Counted from the stretch's first letter, positions 35,151-48,666 are shown. The stretch: 64,000 nt of DNA from Litsea cubeba (GCA_012931725.1 CM022951.1:69081992-69145991); one strand, 5' to 3'. Translations and numbers: made by a program. Notes: generated by a model not told the origin, from the sequence alone.

Positions 35151-37043
35151 ATGTCTCTCACGGGATACATCTTGCTAACCAACCCCCTTTGGTTGAGCAT
35201 GTGGGACCCCCTGTGTCTAATCCAATTCCCTCACAGGCAATCTCCTATCTGGCCCGCCTAACTCTGACGCTCAGCCAATTGTTACTCATTATAGGATTAA
35301 AGTTATGTAAGAATGATGCTTTGTATAATCATTAAACTTAAGAGGGCAATGGATCAATGGGTTATAATGGAATTTAAGTTTTGCAACATGTGGGTCCTAT
35401 CAAGGCTTTTTTTTAATCCCCCACCTCCTTCATGATTGGTGTGGCCTCAAGTGGGCCCCACAAGAGAGTCCCAAACTCATATCGGACCCATTGTTGGTCC
35501 TAATTGGACCTAATTTTGAACCTAAAACTCTCCTTTACTTAGTAAGCTAGTGGCCCAATAAACTTTGCCATGCTCGAGCTCTCTTTAAATGCAGCAGGGG
35601 AGGTGTTTGTTGTGGAAGCTGTACATAGGCCTGTCAATCAGGCCCATTGACAAGGGGCCCGTTCTTCATAACCCTCAAAATTCATGGAGGGATGAGAGTA
35701 TGAGAGGGCCGATGGAGCTGGACTGCATATGGTGTTCTCACAGGGGAACATTTCCCCGTGATGATTACCTGAGCCCCACTCAATATTCACTTGGTCAGGA
35801 ACATTGATTATATAGGTCAAAGCTCTTGGAAAAATAGATACACTGAAGTCCAAGAGTTCCTCCAGTCTATATGTGCAAAAAGCTCGTGAGAATCAGAAGT
35901 TGGGAATGGCAAGATGTGGACTTGGGTGGAGGGGTCCAATTTCAAAATGATCCCAGTACTTAATTTTAGAGGCTCAAAGTTTAATAGCTTCATTAGATGA
36001 AAGACTCAGATGGGCTGGGGGTATTGACCAACCCAAGCCGGCCTGAAATGTGTTTGGGTGGCCTAAGACCAGATGAAACCCAAATTGACAAGCCCAAAGC
36101 CTGAGCGAAGATTGGATGGTGTATGTATATCATGATGATTATCCCATCAGATGTTGGAAGTTTATAATATACAAATCAGCATAATACATATGTTATCTGG
36201 GTAATTGAGGACCCAGCCCAAGCTTAGTCTGAAATCACTCAGGCTTCAAAGTTTGGGTCCGAGCCTGAGCCTGCAAACAAGCCCAGCTAGAGCACTTTTC
36301 TTTTCATTTCTTTCCTTTTTCCTCTAATGTTGATCAATAAAGACTAAAGAGTGTCAGAATGAAACCAGCGTTGATTCAGTGGAGAAAATAATAAGAAAAT
36401 ATATGGTAAGGAGGTGTTTTGGACTTTGGGTCCTTTTGTTCAGATAAAATACAAAGGAATTGAGGAAAGGATGTTCTCCTATGAGCAATCATTCACAATT
36501 TATTTCGTGAGTTCCACTTAGATGCATGTCTATTAATGATAGAAGGGCTGATTAAATATCTCTTTATGGAGAAAGATTAGATAAAAACGAGCCTCACAAG
36601 ATAATCCTAGCCCTTGATTTTACAACCTTAAAGTTTAGTGGCTTCTTAATTGTAGATTTGTTTTAGATTCAATCTAATATTGAGTGAGGGTTCAATGAGT
36701 GTAAAAGTGAGCTTGATGATCATAGGTTGATAGGAGTATCAAAGGGGCTGCATTGATAAAAGTGAACCCAAGTGGAGTACCCCATAGGGCTGGACTCGTA
36801 AGAGAATATTTTCCTAGAAATTGAATACATACAAACTCATGGTCAAATGAGCTTGACCCTGGAGTATTACAGATTAGGTAAGGGGTGAAGCCATGAAGGA
36901 TATGAGGCATCTGGGCACGTTTCCTTACTAGAATTCCAAGAATTCATGTATGGAAATTTGAAGCTCTCCTAAAGTTGTCCCTTGGGGTGAAACCAAAAAA
37001 TCCTCCTCTTGATGGAGCATTTGAGATTCTGTAAGGTTTTGAG
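35151..37043. other. Intergenic, no gene supported
   Basis: Contains AGGCCTGTCAATCAGGCCC-type words (35625-35660) and GACCC/GCCCA-rich text at 36000-36290 typical of decayed MITEs. No open frame with gene-like properties. Confidence 0.45.
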
Positions 37044-37193
37044 TGTTGGCATAATTCATGGGATTGGACAAAATTTGGATTTGATTTATGTGTTTTTCAT
37101 TTTTCTAGAATGGACTGCAAAATCCCATGGGAGTACAGCTTTCAAACCAAAGACCAAAGCTCCAGAGTTAGAATTTTCCAAAGCAGAAACTTA

Positions 37194-37470
37194 GAACGTT
37201 CGAACTCTCCAGAGCCTTTCAAGCCAAGTTTCCCGAGAGCCCAAGAGTTCGAACGTTCAGTACCAGAGTTCGAACGTTGCTGTCCAGAGTTCGAACGTTC
37301 AGCACAAGTGTTCGAACGTTGCCTGCCAGAAGCTCTGAGGCCAAAGACCAGAGAAGAAGCAAAGTTCGAATGTTCAGCACAAGTGTTCGAACGTTGCCTG
37401 CCAGAAGCTCTCGAACCATTTTTCAGAAAGCACAAGTGTTCGAACGTTCCACTTACGTGTTCGAACGTTC
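37194..37470 (+). promoter_or_regulatory. Nine-copy palindromic motif cluster (GTTCGAACGTT) in the LTR
   Basis: Nine exact or near copies of GTTCGAACGTT occur in about 275 bp upstream of the LTR TATA box, five of them containing GAACGTTC (two inverted heat-shock-type half sites). A 39-bp segment with CAGCACAAGTG and CCTGCCAGAAGCTCT is duplicated within the cluster. A regulatory role is inferred, not shown. Confidence 0.7.
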
Positions 37471-37509
37471 GTTGCAGAATTCTATTTTGGGCAAACCCTA
37501 GTGGTTCTA

Positions 37510-37517
37510 CTATATAA
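37510..37517 (+). promoter_or_regulatory. LTR TATA box
   Basis: TATATAAG within the solo LTR, downstream of the motif cluster, as expected for the U3/R boundary. Confidence 0.55.
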
Positions 37518-37979
37518 GGGTTGTTATATTTTGCCCTGAATGACTCTCTTACCTCTCTTAGACATTCAAGGGCGGCTGCTAACATTGTGAGAGGGATTTT
37601 TATTCTTTAGAGAGATTCATCCATTTTGAGCTGAGTTTTCCACCTCTAGAGTCCATTTCTTCTATCTTTGGTTCGTTTCATCTCGGAGTTGCTTCGAGGG
37701 TGTAGACGGAGAGTCAAGCACGGGAGAAGATGAACGGCGAGGCGCCGGCATGAGGTTCTGCAGTCCTTAGGTTGTTGTTCAACTGGGGAGGGGTTGTAAG
37801 TTCTCTTGTAATCTTCGAATTGTTAGTGTTTGATCTCTTTTCTGGGCCGAGTTCCAGAGTCCGTGGTTTTTTCCCTTGCTTGGAAGGGTTTTTCCACGTA
37901 TATCGTTGTCTCTCTCGTGGTGATTGATTGTTGATTTTGTGATTATTGTTTATGTTTGAATTGCATTTTTTTTATCTGA

Positions 37980-40900
37980 TTGAGGACCTTAACCCTTAGG
38001 ATTTGGGGGTTTAAAACCTTCAGATTCTAGCAAAAAGGCAAAGACAATGAATCCTAGAAATTTTAAAAGGTTATTTGAAAACTTTTAAGTGGCTAGAATT
38101 TCAAATTCTAATGAAATAAACATAACATTTCAAATGGCAGGGAATAAACCATCATATCATTTCCAAAACCAGAACATCACAAATTCTTAACAAAAATTCT
38201 AGTAAAGAAACCAGCCATGCACGGATGATGTTGATTTTCCCTGGATTTGAATTTATAGAGTGATAGCTAAGTATCCATTTTTCATCTTTTCTTGATTCAA
38301 TTTTCATTAGGCTTGTTTGTTTCATTAATTGAATACCTTGTATTTTCGCAAGTGGTGAAAAGTGAAAAAACTAAAGGTGAGTGTCCAAAATGATCATCAA
38401 ACAACGTCCCCTTTAATGGATATTGAATCAATGGAAGATGGAAAATGAATAGCCAGTCAACACCCTAGCAATTCATATATATAGGAAAGTCAATGTCCTA
38501 TTTACATCTCCATCTTATATCCTTCACCCTTATCTCATATTCAATTCACCCATTACCTCTTTAATATTCTTTCAATTGAACTAATTTCACCACTAACTCC
38601 TATATACTCAATTTCTATGTATTTTATGCAAAAAAATATATTATCAAATCGAGGTTATTTCATCTTAATTTTGCATATTCACCCTTATTCTTTATTTTTA
38701 ACCACCTATTATAATACAAAGTCTTGAAATTCCTACGCACTGCCCCAAATTTTGTTGTCGTTTAATTCATTCACAGTACTGCTTGATGTAAGATATATAT
38801 ATATAGTTACGTTTTGTATACATGATTAATCCAACAATATATACAACTCTCTCTCTCTTAATTTATAAATTCCAAGGCAGCTTTCACTCCAGGGGTGAAA
38901 CTTTCTTTTTTTTTTTTATTTTTTTTTTCCAATTTTTGGGACACATAGGTACGGCTGTGTGCCTGTGTCCATTTTTTAATTTAAAAACTTTGGCACCTCA
39001 CAATGGATGCGTGTCCTTTCTATTTCTTGATATTTTTACCTTCCAGATTTAGGAAGCCTTCAGTAACCGGCAGGTCTCAAATAAATTTCTTTTTTTTTTT
39101 TAATTTTAAATGCACAGCTTCAGTACAGACTACAGAGTATCAAAATCTTTTGTTATATTTTTAAAAGTTTGGATGTCTCTCATGGACCCACTGTACAGAC
39201 TCCCTTTTGGTGCCAACCCAGGTCCACGTTAATCACGGAGGGGGCACGGGAGTCAAAAGATTTGGAGTACTGGACCTACATGTATAGTAAATTTCAACTC
39301 CATTAGATCATCCTAATTCCATAATCCTTTAAATGGATATCTTTTAAGGAAACATTTTTTTTTAAAAAAAAAAAATTTTAATCCAACTGTAAGTAATAGT
39401 TAGGTAGGTGTCAGGTTTGGGCCTTGTGCCAATTCACTGGGGGATAATGAGTGTAAAGGGTATTTGATTGATCACAAGAGATTGTATGTGCCTGAAAAAG
39501 GGGTTCCTTTTAAGTATACTCCTACAATATATTCCAGTAAAATCAATATACCATTTGAATTTATCCTGATTTTATCTCCCATTGTCGAATATTATCCAGA
39601 TTCCAGACAGCAACATTGACTCATAAACCACAATAGATTTTACGAAGATCCTTGGGACCCCATCAGCGGTACGTTTGGCAAGCAAGGAATTGAAAACTCT
39701 CAAACAATAGTAAAAATAAAATTTTAATAAACTTTACTTTATTGAGTTTGGGTAGGATTCTTTGCAATTCGTGAGTGGTCAGTTTCCAATGTCAGAAAAT
39801 AGAATATCATGGATGCTACGATCTAACAACACAGGCCTTTTGAGTGTGAAATCAAGTTACAATAGAGTGTGAGACTCGTGCATATTATATTGAAAATCAA
39901 AAGGATTAAACAGTACTGTCTGGTGTATTAAGAGTTAAAAGTGGTATAATAAATTACACTTTGCACTATACGGTGGATACTACTATTGCATGTGCCCACA
40001 TCTCAATAGGCTGTTTTGGTACTGCTCCTTTGACCCCCCACTGTGATAGATAACCCCAAGTGTGGACCCCATTGCAGAGGGGCCGGACATATTTCATTGG
40101 AAGACACAACATGATCAAAACATTCACAAATGGATGGCTAACAGAAGAGTCTATTTTGAATATGCCAAGCAATCTACGGTGAATGCCTGTAGATTTTTAG
40201 CTGGATCCCAATCCTCTATAACTCCCACAACAAATTTCTTTTAAGATTTATGCCGCCTTTCATAGTTGGCCCGCCTTTGATAGATACAAGAAGACTTTAA
40301 GACTCAGTTATCTATATAAGAAAAAGAATTGGTCACTAAGTTCCTAATCTATGGTCATAAGGTGGGCTTAAGAAAGGTTCTAGCGATATCAACCGTCTAT
40401 TTTAAGGCCTTAAGCCGTACACCCGATGGCATTCAACAACAACAATAATAATAATGAAATTATTATTATTATTATTTTAATTTAGAAGACGTCAAAGGCC
40501 TTTTACATATGATAATAATGATGATTTAAGTTAGATTAAGGTGCCTTTCCACCGTGTCATATTGTACTAACTCAATTAAAATCACACCATCGAGCATTGA
40601 AATTGACGTACGTGTATATCAAATCCACGGTGTGGCAGTTTGTTGGTAGAAGACTAAGGGTTTACGCCTCTTTGTAAAAAAAAAAAAACTTTAGAAACTA
40701 TTGTTTTTAAACCTAAATATATTATTGAATTGGAAGAATACATAATTAATAAGAATAAAAGTGACATCAAATGCAGAGTGATGTAAACAAAATCATGTAG
40801 TACTATTAAGAATCTTACACAATCTCTAATCTAATATTCATCTAATCCTACAAATGATTTTTCTCAATCTAAACAGATAATCAAAATCTTTACACATATC

Positions 40901-41383
40901 TAACAGCCACAATCTTCCCAATATCTAATATTAATCTTTCGCCTTGCCTTAATCACATGGTATTTGAAGAATGATCAATGTGATTGGATACATTAATGGA
41001 TATAATCCCTCGATCTCTTGAAATGAAGAATGATGTATCATAAAAAAATACGTCTATTGTGCTATCCTGGTTGTCACTGTATCTTAAAAAATATGTCTAT
41101 ATATCATGCTTTGCTGGTTGTCACTCTCAAGTTTTGTAGTCCTTCTCAATTGTATCTTGCTCATTTTGAGTTTGTAAGAGCCAGTGGTACACTAGATCAT
41201 AGCTTTCTCGATCTAGCTCAGAAGCTCACCAAGTAAGATGGTGCGGTTTAAAGAAAAACTTTCAATAATTGAAAATAAAAGGTTGTGTGGCTTGATGATT
41301 GTATGGATGTGGGAGGCTTTTAGATGGATATAGGTAGGTAAGACTTCTATTTTTTATATTAAAAAAAAAAATTTATGCTCATG

Positions 41384-41386
<3 letters not shown>
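37980..41386. other. Intergenic, no gene supported
   Basis: AT-rich. The 38320-38680 part has GCTTGTTTGTTTCATTAATTG and TCAATTCACCC words of MITE type. (TTA)n occurs near 40450-40480. No gene-like frame. Confidence 0.45.

Positions 41387-41419
<33 letters not shown>
41387..41419 (+). repeat. (GA)n microsatellite
   Basis: Uninterrupted GA tract of about 33 bases. Confidence 0.95.
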
Positions 41420-41424
<5 letters not shown>

Positions 41425-42722
41425 AGAAGGATGCACATAGTTATTGCGGAAATGGAAGGAGACAGGACTATGACTGGCCTGATCACAGACAGCTCAGAGA
41501 TCTGAGCTACTGTGAAAAACTTATAGGCAACGTTTTTATTAAACCTCAACATATTATTCCATTACACAATGTGTTAGGTACCCCATAAGAAAAAAGGACA
41601 TATGAAAAAGAGGTAAATTATATGGTAATCAAGTAATTTAAACGTTCTTTCTCAATCTTATTAGGTAATGAATAATTTATCTCATTCATCAAGGATATTT
41701 TCCAGTAATCAACATCTTTACACATATATTACAACGCTAGTCTTCTTAATTTATATAATACTATCTGTCCCTGAATTAACAAAGTTTTGTATTTGATCAT
41801 GTGGAGAGTATGGAAGAAGCTTCATGTTGTCTACTTAACTACAATATGCTGTTGTAGTTTGGTCAAGAGTCATGAGTCAACATGCTTTCTGCTCCTGTTC
41901 ACTGTCTACATCAATTGATACAACCAAATTACATTGGCCAGAACAAGCAAGTTCGGGCTTTTAATCCTCCTTTACAAAGCCAGAACAAGGTCAAGTTTGG
42001 GAACCGAATTTTAGAGAAAAAGATTTTTGCTTTATATAAAATCGAGAAAACCCCACCTTTGGCAATTCTAAAAGTGGATTTAGGCTATATATATGAGATC
42101 TTCATTGATTCTCAGGTATATATGTTCTCCCTCTATAGGATGTGAAAATCCCCAGCTAAGATTTGATGGAGGTATAAAATTCTCAAATATGTGGATACCT
42201 CACCTGAGTGACCAAAAGTGACCTAAGTGAATAACTTTGCAGGCCTTTATGTAGTTAGGAGCATAGGACATGTGGCATATATATTGACAAGACCCACTAA
42301 TACAAGTATGTTTCTGATTAAATAGCACTAAAGTTAGATTCAATGAGTTTTTTGATAAGTGTTCAATATAAAGTCATGAAAGAGAAGGGCAATAGATAAT
42401 GGAGATGTTTTTAGTTTAGACTATCGATTTAAAAGTCTTAGATCAAATGACTAGCATAAGCATCTACTTCTGAATATTATAGCAATGAGTTCTTCCTATA
42501 TGTCTTTGTTCTTTTTTCATTTTATGATTTTTTAACATAAGGTCTTACTTCCATCCAGCAAGGACGAAAAAGATCCAGCCTCTGAAATGGGCCATTGGAT
42601 TCTCAATTGCTGGACATTGCTATAATGTCACTTCACAACAACTGAAAAGAGGTTGGGTTGAGAGAAAAATGAGGTTTGCTCCAGAAGCATCAAGACTGTA
42701 TAAATAGGTTGGTGCATGGTTT
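41420..42722. other. Intergenic, no gene supported
   Basis: AT-rich, only short open frames without context. Confidence 0.5.
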
Positions 42723-42785
42723 GCATGTTTTTTTTAATAAAATAGATTTCACATTGCATGTTTTTTTAATAAAATAGATTTCACA

Positions 42786-42820
<35 letters not shown>

Positions 42821-42825
42821 TCTCT
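42723..42825 (+). repeat. 32-bp tandem duplication followed by a (CT)n tract
   Basis: GCATGTTTTTTTAATAAAAT plus AGATTTCACATT occurs twice back to back (42723-42787) and runs into a CT tract at 42789-42825. Confidence 0.85.
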
Positions 42826-43570
42826 TATTTAATGAGATGAAAAAGAAAAGATGGGATTCTCTTGGTGTATTAAAAAAATCGAAATCGAGTCACAAGACCA
42901 AAAAGAAAGAAGTAGTGTTAATCTGTCGCTGAACCTGGAAGATGAACTTGTCGATCAGATTAGTTGTATGGTAGAGATTCCCAACTCTTTCCATAGCGGC
43001 AGTGATGGAACTGGGTGATGGGAAGTTCTATCCAGACGGTTCATTGAAGGGGCAGTGATGGGAACTGGGTCAGACTCCATCTCACCACTCTGATCAACGC
43101 ACTCAAGCCAAGAGAATGGTGGGCCACCAAAAGAGATGCTTAGTTGTGGTGTTTGCATCAGTTAGAGAACTAAAATAGACGCTTGCATGCAGGGCGGAAC
43201 CAGAATCTTCTTTACGTGGGGCAAAGTGAAAACAACATCTAAAGAACTCTTGTAAATTAAATATAATTAAATATTGGGGCGGAATAAAGAAATTTTTACC
43301 ATAATTAAACATTAAAAACAACAATTTTATCTATGGTTGATATAATTTTGATTGGATTAAAATTTTCGCACTAATAGAACATGAGTATAAAGGTATTTTA
43401 AATGAGTTAGATTTCAAATACCAGGTCCATGACAAAAAAATATAATTAATGATATATTTAGGATTAGTACATTTACAATTGTTAAAACATAATGTGAAAG
43501 TCATATTTATATGATGGGGATTTCAAATATCAAGTCCATGACTGAAAAAATAATAATGATATATTTAGGA
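42826..43570. other. Intergenic, no gene supported
   Basis: Contains two similar segments (about 43420-43460 and 43525-43580) sharing ATATTTAGGATTAGTACAT and TCCATGAC words, a local duplication. No gene. Confidence 0.5.
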
Positions 43571-43572
43571 TT

Positions 43573-43790
43573 AGTACATGCAAGCAGAGGCGGAACCAGG
43601 GATGGGCTGGCAGGGGCCATGGCCCCTCATCTAATTTGGTGTTTCCTTTGTTTGGGTCTTTTGGCCCCACCATCTTCTGGCCATGCTTTAATGGATGGCC
43701 CCTCTGATTTGGTGTTTCCTTTACATGGGTCATTTGACCCCTCCATCTTTTAGCTCTTTTTTTATGGATGGCCCCACCATCATTAGCAAA
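43573..43790 (+). repeat. Repeat with GGCGGAACCAGG head and a ~73-bp tandem duplication
   Basis: Starts CAAGCAGAGGCGGAACCAGG, a terminal word seen in many plant repeats and present in part at 43192. Two tandem copies of TTTGGTGTTTCCTTT...TGGATGGCCCC follow (about 43629-43700 and 43702-43776). Confidence 0.65.
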
Positions 43791-44355
43791 TTAATAAATA
43801 AAACAGTTTGATTTTGGATTTAAAAAATAATAATAAAAATAAAATAGTAGTTGATTTGGGGAAAACCGTATTGGAATGAAAGAAGAAAAGAAAATAATGA
43901 AGGAAGAAAGAAAGAAAAAAAAAGAGAGGAATGGATGGATTAGAAACCATTTACCCAATCCAGACTCTTTGTCACGGCCCACATACCTTGATTTGAGATC
44001 GTGATGCTGATTATAGAGAAGGAAGAAGCTTTTGTCATTGGAGTTTTAGAGATTATGTAAAAGTTTCTAAAGTTTTTGGTTGTTCCATGTTCGAGTAAAA
44101 AAAGAAAAGTTGAAGAAAGCAACCCTTCATATTCTAAATATGACTTTCACTTTATGTTTAACAATTGTAATTCACACTTGACACATCTTAAGGGGTATTC
44201 TATAAATGCCGAATCTTACACTAATCAGTATCTTACACTGAGTATGGAGTTTGGAAGAAGGCATACATTTTGAGACTAGCAAAACAACCTCGCACTGCAC
44301 GCGCTGGTATGATATATAATGAATCTGTGTGTGTTGAGAGAGAGAAAAGTCCAGC
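43791..44355. other. Intergenic, no gene supported
   Basis: AT-rich with purine-rich tracts (GAAAGAAAG type). Short frames only. Confidence 0.5.
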
Positions 44356-44456
44356 CGGTTGGACTCCAAACAATGGAAAACACCTCATGGGTCCCACCAC
44401 CAACCTGGTTGGACTCCAAACAATGGACCCCTCCTGATTGGGTCTCACCACCAACA
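44356..44456 (+). repeat. ~50-bp tandem duplication
   Basis: GGTTGGACTCCAAACAATGGA followed by CCTGATTGGGTCTCACCACC (variant CATGGGTCCCACCACC in the first copy) occurs twice in a row. Confidence 0.8.
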
Positions 44457-45189
44457 TGCATGGTGAATGGTTGGATAGTAAAAAAACCTACTAATTATTA
44501 TTCAATATATGGTCGAAATTTCATTTTGATTCGATGATGATTATTGAAAGGTAAGGCCCAATTATGTCTAGCCATTTGTCCTGGAGGCGGCATATGAGAT
44601 TTTTATGATCATTAATTGAAGGTAACTGTAAGCCACATGCGTCAATCTGTACAAATCACTTAAGATCTAATCACCTAACAAGTATATATAAGTAATTCAA
44701 GTAGTTTTCCAGTTGGATTTGATCTCTTTTATCGGGTTTCATTTTGAGACAAAATCTGATTCTTTTTGGAGTAGGTGGTGTATCCAAGACAACCCTCGTT
44801 GGATGCTTGTCTTTGGCCCGTCCAACAACAAATATCAGCAAGTCCACAGGTAGTTCAGTTGTTTTGATTGGGGGATTCGATGATGGAGGAGAAATCAACG
44901 GTGATTAGAGGCCTAAAAAAAAAGAGGCCCAAATTTTAGCGTTATGATCAATATACCTAAGAATTAAAACAATTTAAGAAAGTGGGTGGGATGTTATGAG
45001 AGTACATTGGTAGGGGGTTGGTGAAGTCTCATACGATACTTCCAATATACCTAAAATAAACAAGACCAAAGTTACAATAGACGACTTTTTGGATTGTAAT
45101 AAGACATATTACACTTTACCACCCATGTATGTATCATGTATGGTTCCCTACACATCCACCATACATAAGTTGGTACTTTAGTCTCCTCC

Positions 45190-45445
45190 GTAAGTAGAGG
45201 CAGCAGAAATACCAGGCATTAGTAGAGGCATAGAAATACTTTTCAATATTCCTCCTCGGGTGAAGCTCCTACCAAAACCTCGAGGCACGTATTTTTTTTT
45301 CGCTAAGTCGTTCCTCCTTGGATTCGAACTCACGACCGATTGATTTTGATACCATATTAAATTTCTTTTAGGTAGCCACTCTTACCAAAACATCGAGGTG
45401 TTAGTAGAGGCAGCAAGAAATACTTTTCAATATTTCTCCTCGGAT
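45190..45445. repeat. Duplicated segment flanking a primer-site-like fragment
   Basis: GTAGAGGC...AGAAATACTTTTCAATATT with CTCCTCGG occurs at about 45222-45260 and 45396-45440. Between them, on the minus strand, lies GGTATCAAAATCAATCGGTC followed by GTGAGTTCGAATCC, which resembles the GGTATCAGAGC primer-site flank of plant LTR retrotransposons. Probably a decayed retroelement scrap. Confidence 0.45.
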
Positions 45446-47183
45446 AAAACCCACTCCTCATTAGTTATATGCCATATTATAAAGGTGAAAACTTTTCTCA
45501 TTGTTAGATAATGGCCTTGAATATCACTTTGAATGCTATAGATTATAACTAACTCTCATAATGCTATACCAAGTGAAAAACTAATTGTTGTTAAGGAATA
45601 TTTATAGTTAATAAAATAGAACGGAGAACTTTTTTTACTTTTTATTTTATCTTATTTTACTCTTGGCCGCGCAGTGCACTTATTGATATAGACATTCCAC
45701 CAATTGATTCCACATTAGAATTCCCGTCGTATTAGAAATAACTCTGACAACTGGTTTGGTAAATTGTCCAATCATGATGACTCTGGGCCACCGATGATAG
45801 AAAATGAAACCCAATTGGCGTACCATCTTTATTTCACTGACAGGATCACCCAAGAAAGTTATAGAACCATATTTTTATGTTTGGCCTCACGGGGGATTAT
45901 AACTCACAAAATCAAATACACTAATAATGTCCTTAACCAGCAAAGCGTCAAAAAAGATAAAATAAAAGCATATTTAACACTGTAATCTATTCGGTCCATG
46001 TAAAAAGTAAATACTGTTGTCAGCATTGACTTGGAGCGATGTAATAAGGCTTTGATAATGATTATGAAAATAATTGGCATGCAAATTACATTTTCATAAT
46101 GATGACTTTTTCTTGGCGACACCCTCAAAGAAAGCACCACCCTATGCTTAATTAGGGGTTTTGGTAGGACGTGAACATTTCAAAGAACAAATGATGATCA
46201 AGAGCAATAAAAAATTTAGTACTCATGGGAGAATATCGATTTTCACGTACCATAGATGGTCAAAATCTTCCACGGGCTACAACTTAACATCTAACCGTTA
46301 GATTACATCATATGGTTCAAGATTTTGAGGCTAAAGATTTTTTCTTGCATCCAGCTTACCATATATCCTTCATTTTTCTTTATTTATTTATTTTTTGTTT
46401 TCCTTTTTAGGGGGAAAGTGGGGTGTTATGGGAAGAGTATCTCAGAATCAGAATTTTTTTTTTTTTTTTTTTTGTAAAAAAATCAGAATCATTAAGTTAA
46501 AAGAGCTTCTGTGTCCTTTCATATGTAGTTAAATAATATGAATTAGGAGCAGAATTTTAATAATGAAAAGGGTGTAGCTCATGTATGCACTTTCTCTATT
46601 CAAGGGAGATTTCTTAAATATGTTGTGATGAATTTAATAGGGTAAGTGAAAACTGATTTTTATATCTCTTAATTCTTAATGGGGAGTCGTGATTTAGATA
46701 TGTATTGATTATATAGGTTTAATCTCTTTAGCTCGTTTATATTCTTTACATCTCTCGTTTTGTTCACTAAATTAGCATATAAACCAACTACAAGAAACTT
46801 CTACACCACACTTACATCCATATTTAGGATCACCTTTTATCACCTCAATTGATTATTTATCTATCTTGGTTTCTACGACAATAACTAAGGGCGGAGGAAT
46901 ATCCTATTTTAATTTATTTTGGTAGAAGAGGATCCTACGTACTTTACACTCAAGAAAAACCTCAACAAAAAAAAAAAAACCTCCAATTCAAGGTGAAGAT
47001 TGCATTTGTTTTCCTACTTATTCATTGTTTTAATGTCTCGATGATATATATAGCTTTAGAGTGTAAAGAGCTATCCGAATTTTCCATTGAGATAAGTAAA
47101 GGAGAAGGGAACTTCTCTTTGCAAGTACTGTTTCACATACCTTCAAAAAGATGTTATGGTAAGAAAGAACGGCCTATTACACG
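45446..47183. other. Intergenic, no gene supported
   Basis: AT-rich with a T tract at 46457-46472 and an A tract at 46967-46979. No gene-like frame. Confidence 0.5.
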
Positions 47184-47347
47184 AGCGATAAGGGGTGTCA
47201 GTTCTTCCGTGGTTACTCAGGATCAAACCTGGATAATCAACTTCCCTATAATCACCCGAGGGCTGTTCTACCTCAGGTCCGCGTCCCTCACCAAAGGGAT
47301 CCCGGGCCCCAACCTCCTAAGCTGGATACCAAAAAAAAAAAAAAAAG
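47184..47347 (+). repeat. SINE (same family as 56117-56297)
   Basis: The head GCGATAAGGGGTGTCAGTTC followed by CAGGATCAAACCTGG, and the tail CCTAAGCTGGATACC plus a poly-A tract, align along their length with the minus-strand SINE at 56117-56297. Start and target duplication are not certain. Confidence 0.65.
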
Positions 47348-48666
47348 AAATTGTTTTGGTGCTATATAGTAGTATAAGCAATTTTACACATGGGTGATAT
47401 CTCGTATTCAATATTATGATTTTTTGGAGAATAGCAGAAATTTATAAATATTACAAGTTATCGCGACATTTTCAAAATTTGCCGACACTCGAGAATCTTT
47501 GATTTCTTTAATATGTTTTTTAATAGCTTTCTTCGAAATCTATAACAATTTATAGCATCGACGATTAGGACTCGATCTATTGGAGAACTTTGACATTGTC
47601 ATTGTACAATTACTGAAAGATAATTTCGTCTCCATATATTTTGCTTCATCAGTAAGAAAGGAAAGTCTTTAATTTACATGAAAAGGAGGCAGTTGTTGTA
47701 ATAATATAAATTAGTAGAAACTTCTTTCTCCACATACGTAAGTGAGCAAGGCTCTCTGTAAACAATATTTTGGAAAAGAGATATGGTCTAATAAAAAAGT
47801 AATATATTGAGAGACCAGTTTGTGGTTAATAACAATAACAATGACAGATTGCTGGAGGATGATGGATCGCCACATCGACACGGTTCAACAGTACCTGCAA
47901 GCACTCATACATTGGCTTTTATATATGTTTATCATATGTGTCATTGCGTTTGATTAAGCTGCTAGCTAGCGACATCTGATGATGAGTTTATATTATAGAA
48001 TAGTGACTGATTTTCCACGTACCCCTTTAAAGAGTTTCCTCCATCTGTTAAACTCTGCTGAATCTAAGATTTGGGGTTTTAGCGAATTCAAAAGAAATTC
48101 CAAGCATGATACTTGTTAGAATAACAAAGACATAAATCAATCAAGCCACACACAAACACAAAAGATTTATATAATGATCTCTTCTTTACTAGAAAAAAGT
48201 AAACGATTACAGACCCCCGAGCCCCTAGCTGCAAGACATCTCTGCACAACAATGCTCAGAAACCAATGAATGGGGTTCAAATCCAAATCATTCAAATCCA
48301 TGGATTCCCTAGTATATGTTAATAAATTTATGGATTCCCTAGTATATGTTAATTGTTGAGCCAAACTTCACTTCAATTGGTTGGTTAGCCAACCTTCAAT
48401 CATATTAGGGGATCCATTAGGCGATCAAATTAGTAAGAAACTTGTGATGGATCCCCTACTATGGGGTTGTTGTTGAGCCATATTTCAATCATGTACCATA
48501 CGTTTTATGCCTGATTAATCTTAATTAGAGCATGTAAGTATAATGCAAAATGCTTCATGGGATGCAGACTGTGGTTTGGACATGGAGAACAGTTGCTACC
48601 TAAAGTTGATTTTGTGAACTGAGGATTTCAAAGAATGATTTATATTAGAATAAGTATTTTTTGATA
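47348..48666. other. Intergenic; small 33-bp tandem duplication at 48299-48352
   Basis: ATGGATTCCCTAGTATATG with TTAAT occurs twice at 48299-48352. Nothing else is recognised. Confidence 0.5.

Larger units (their letters stand above)
37044..37979 (+). mobile_element. Probable solo Copia-type LTR
   Basis: Begins TGTTGGCATAATTCATGGG. It contains a TATA box (CTATATAAGGG, about 37509) and ends in a region with TTTTTCCCTTGCTTGGAAGG and TTTTCCACGTA, the usual U5-type text of plant Copia LTRs. The 5-bp sequence TTGAG flanks it at 37039-37043 and 37980-37984, the expected duplication length. There is no primer-binding site or internal domain after it, so it is read as a solo LTR. The terminal CTGA instead of CA weakens the right boundary. 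A cluster of GTTCGAACGTT motifs lies upstream of its TATA box. Confidence 0.65.

Noticed and set aside
37194..37470. CRISPR-like regular repeats
   Set aside because: Short palindromic motif with irregular spacing, in a plant LTR; not a CRISPR array.
37110..37585. Repetitive Glu/Arg-rich open frames on both strands (up to 147 residues)
   Set aside because: Generated by the repeated GTTCGAACGTT motif inside the LTR, not a protein gene.
46993..47397. 134-residue open frame with hydrophobic start
   Set aside because: It opens with GTG and runs straight through the SINE at 47184-47347.
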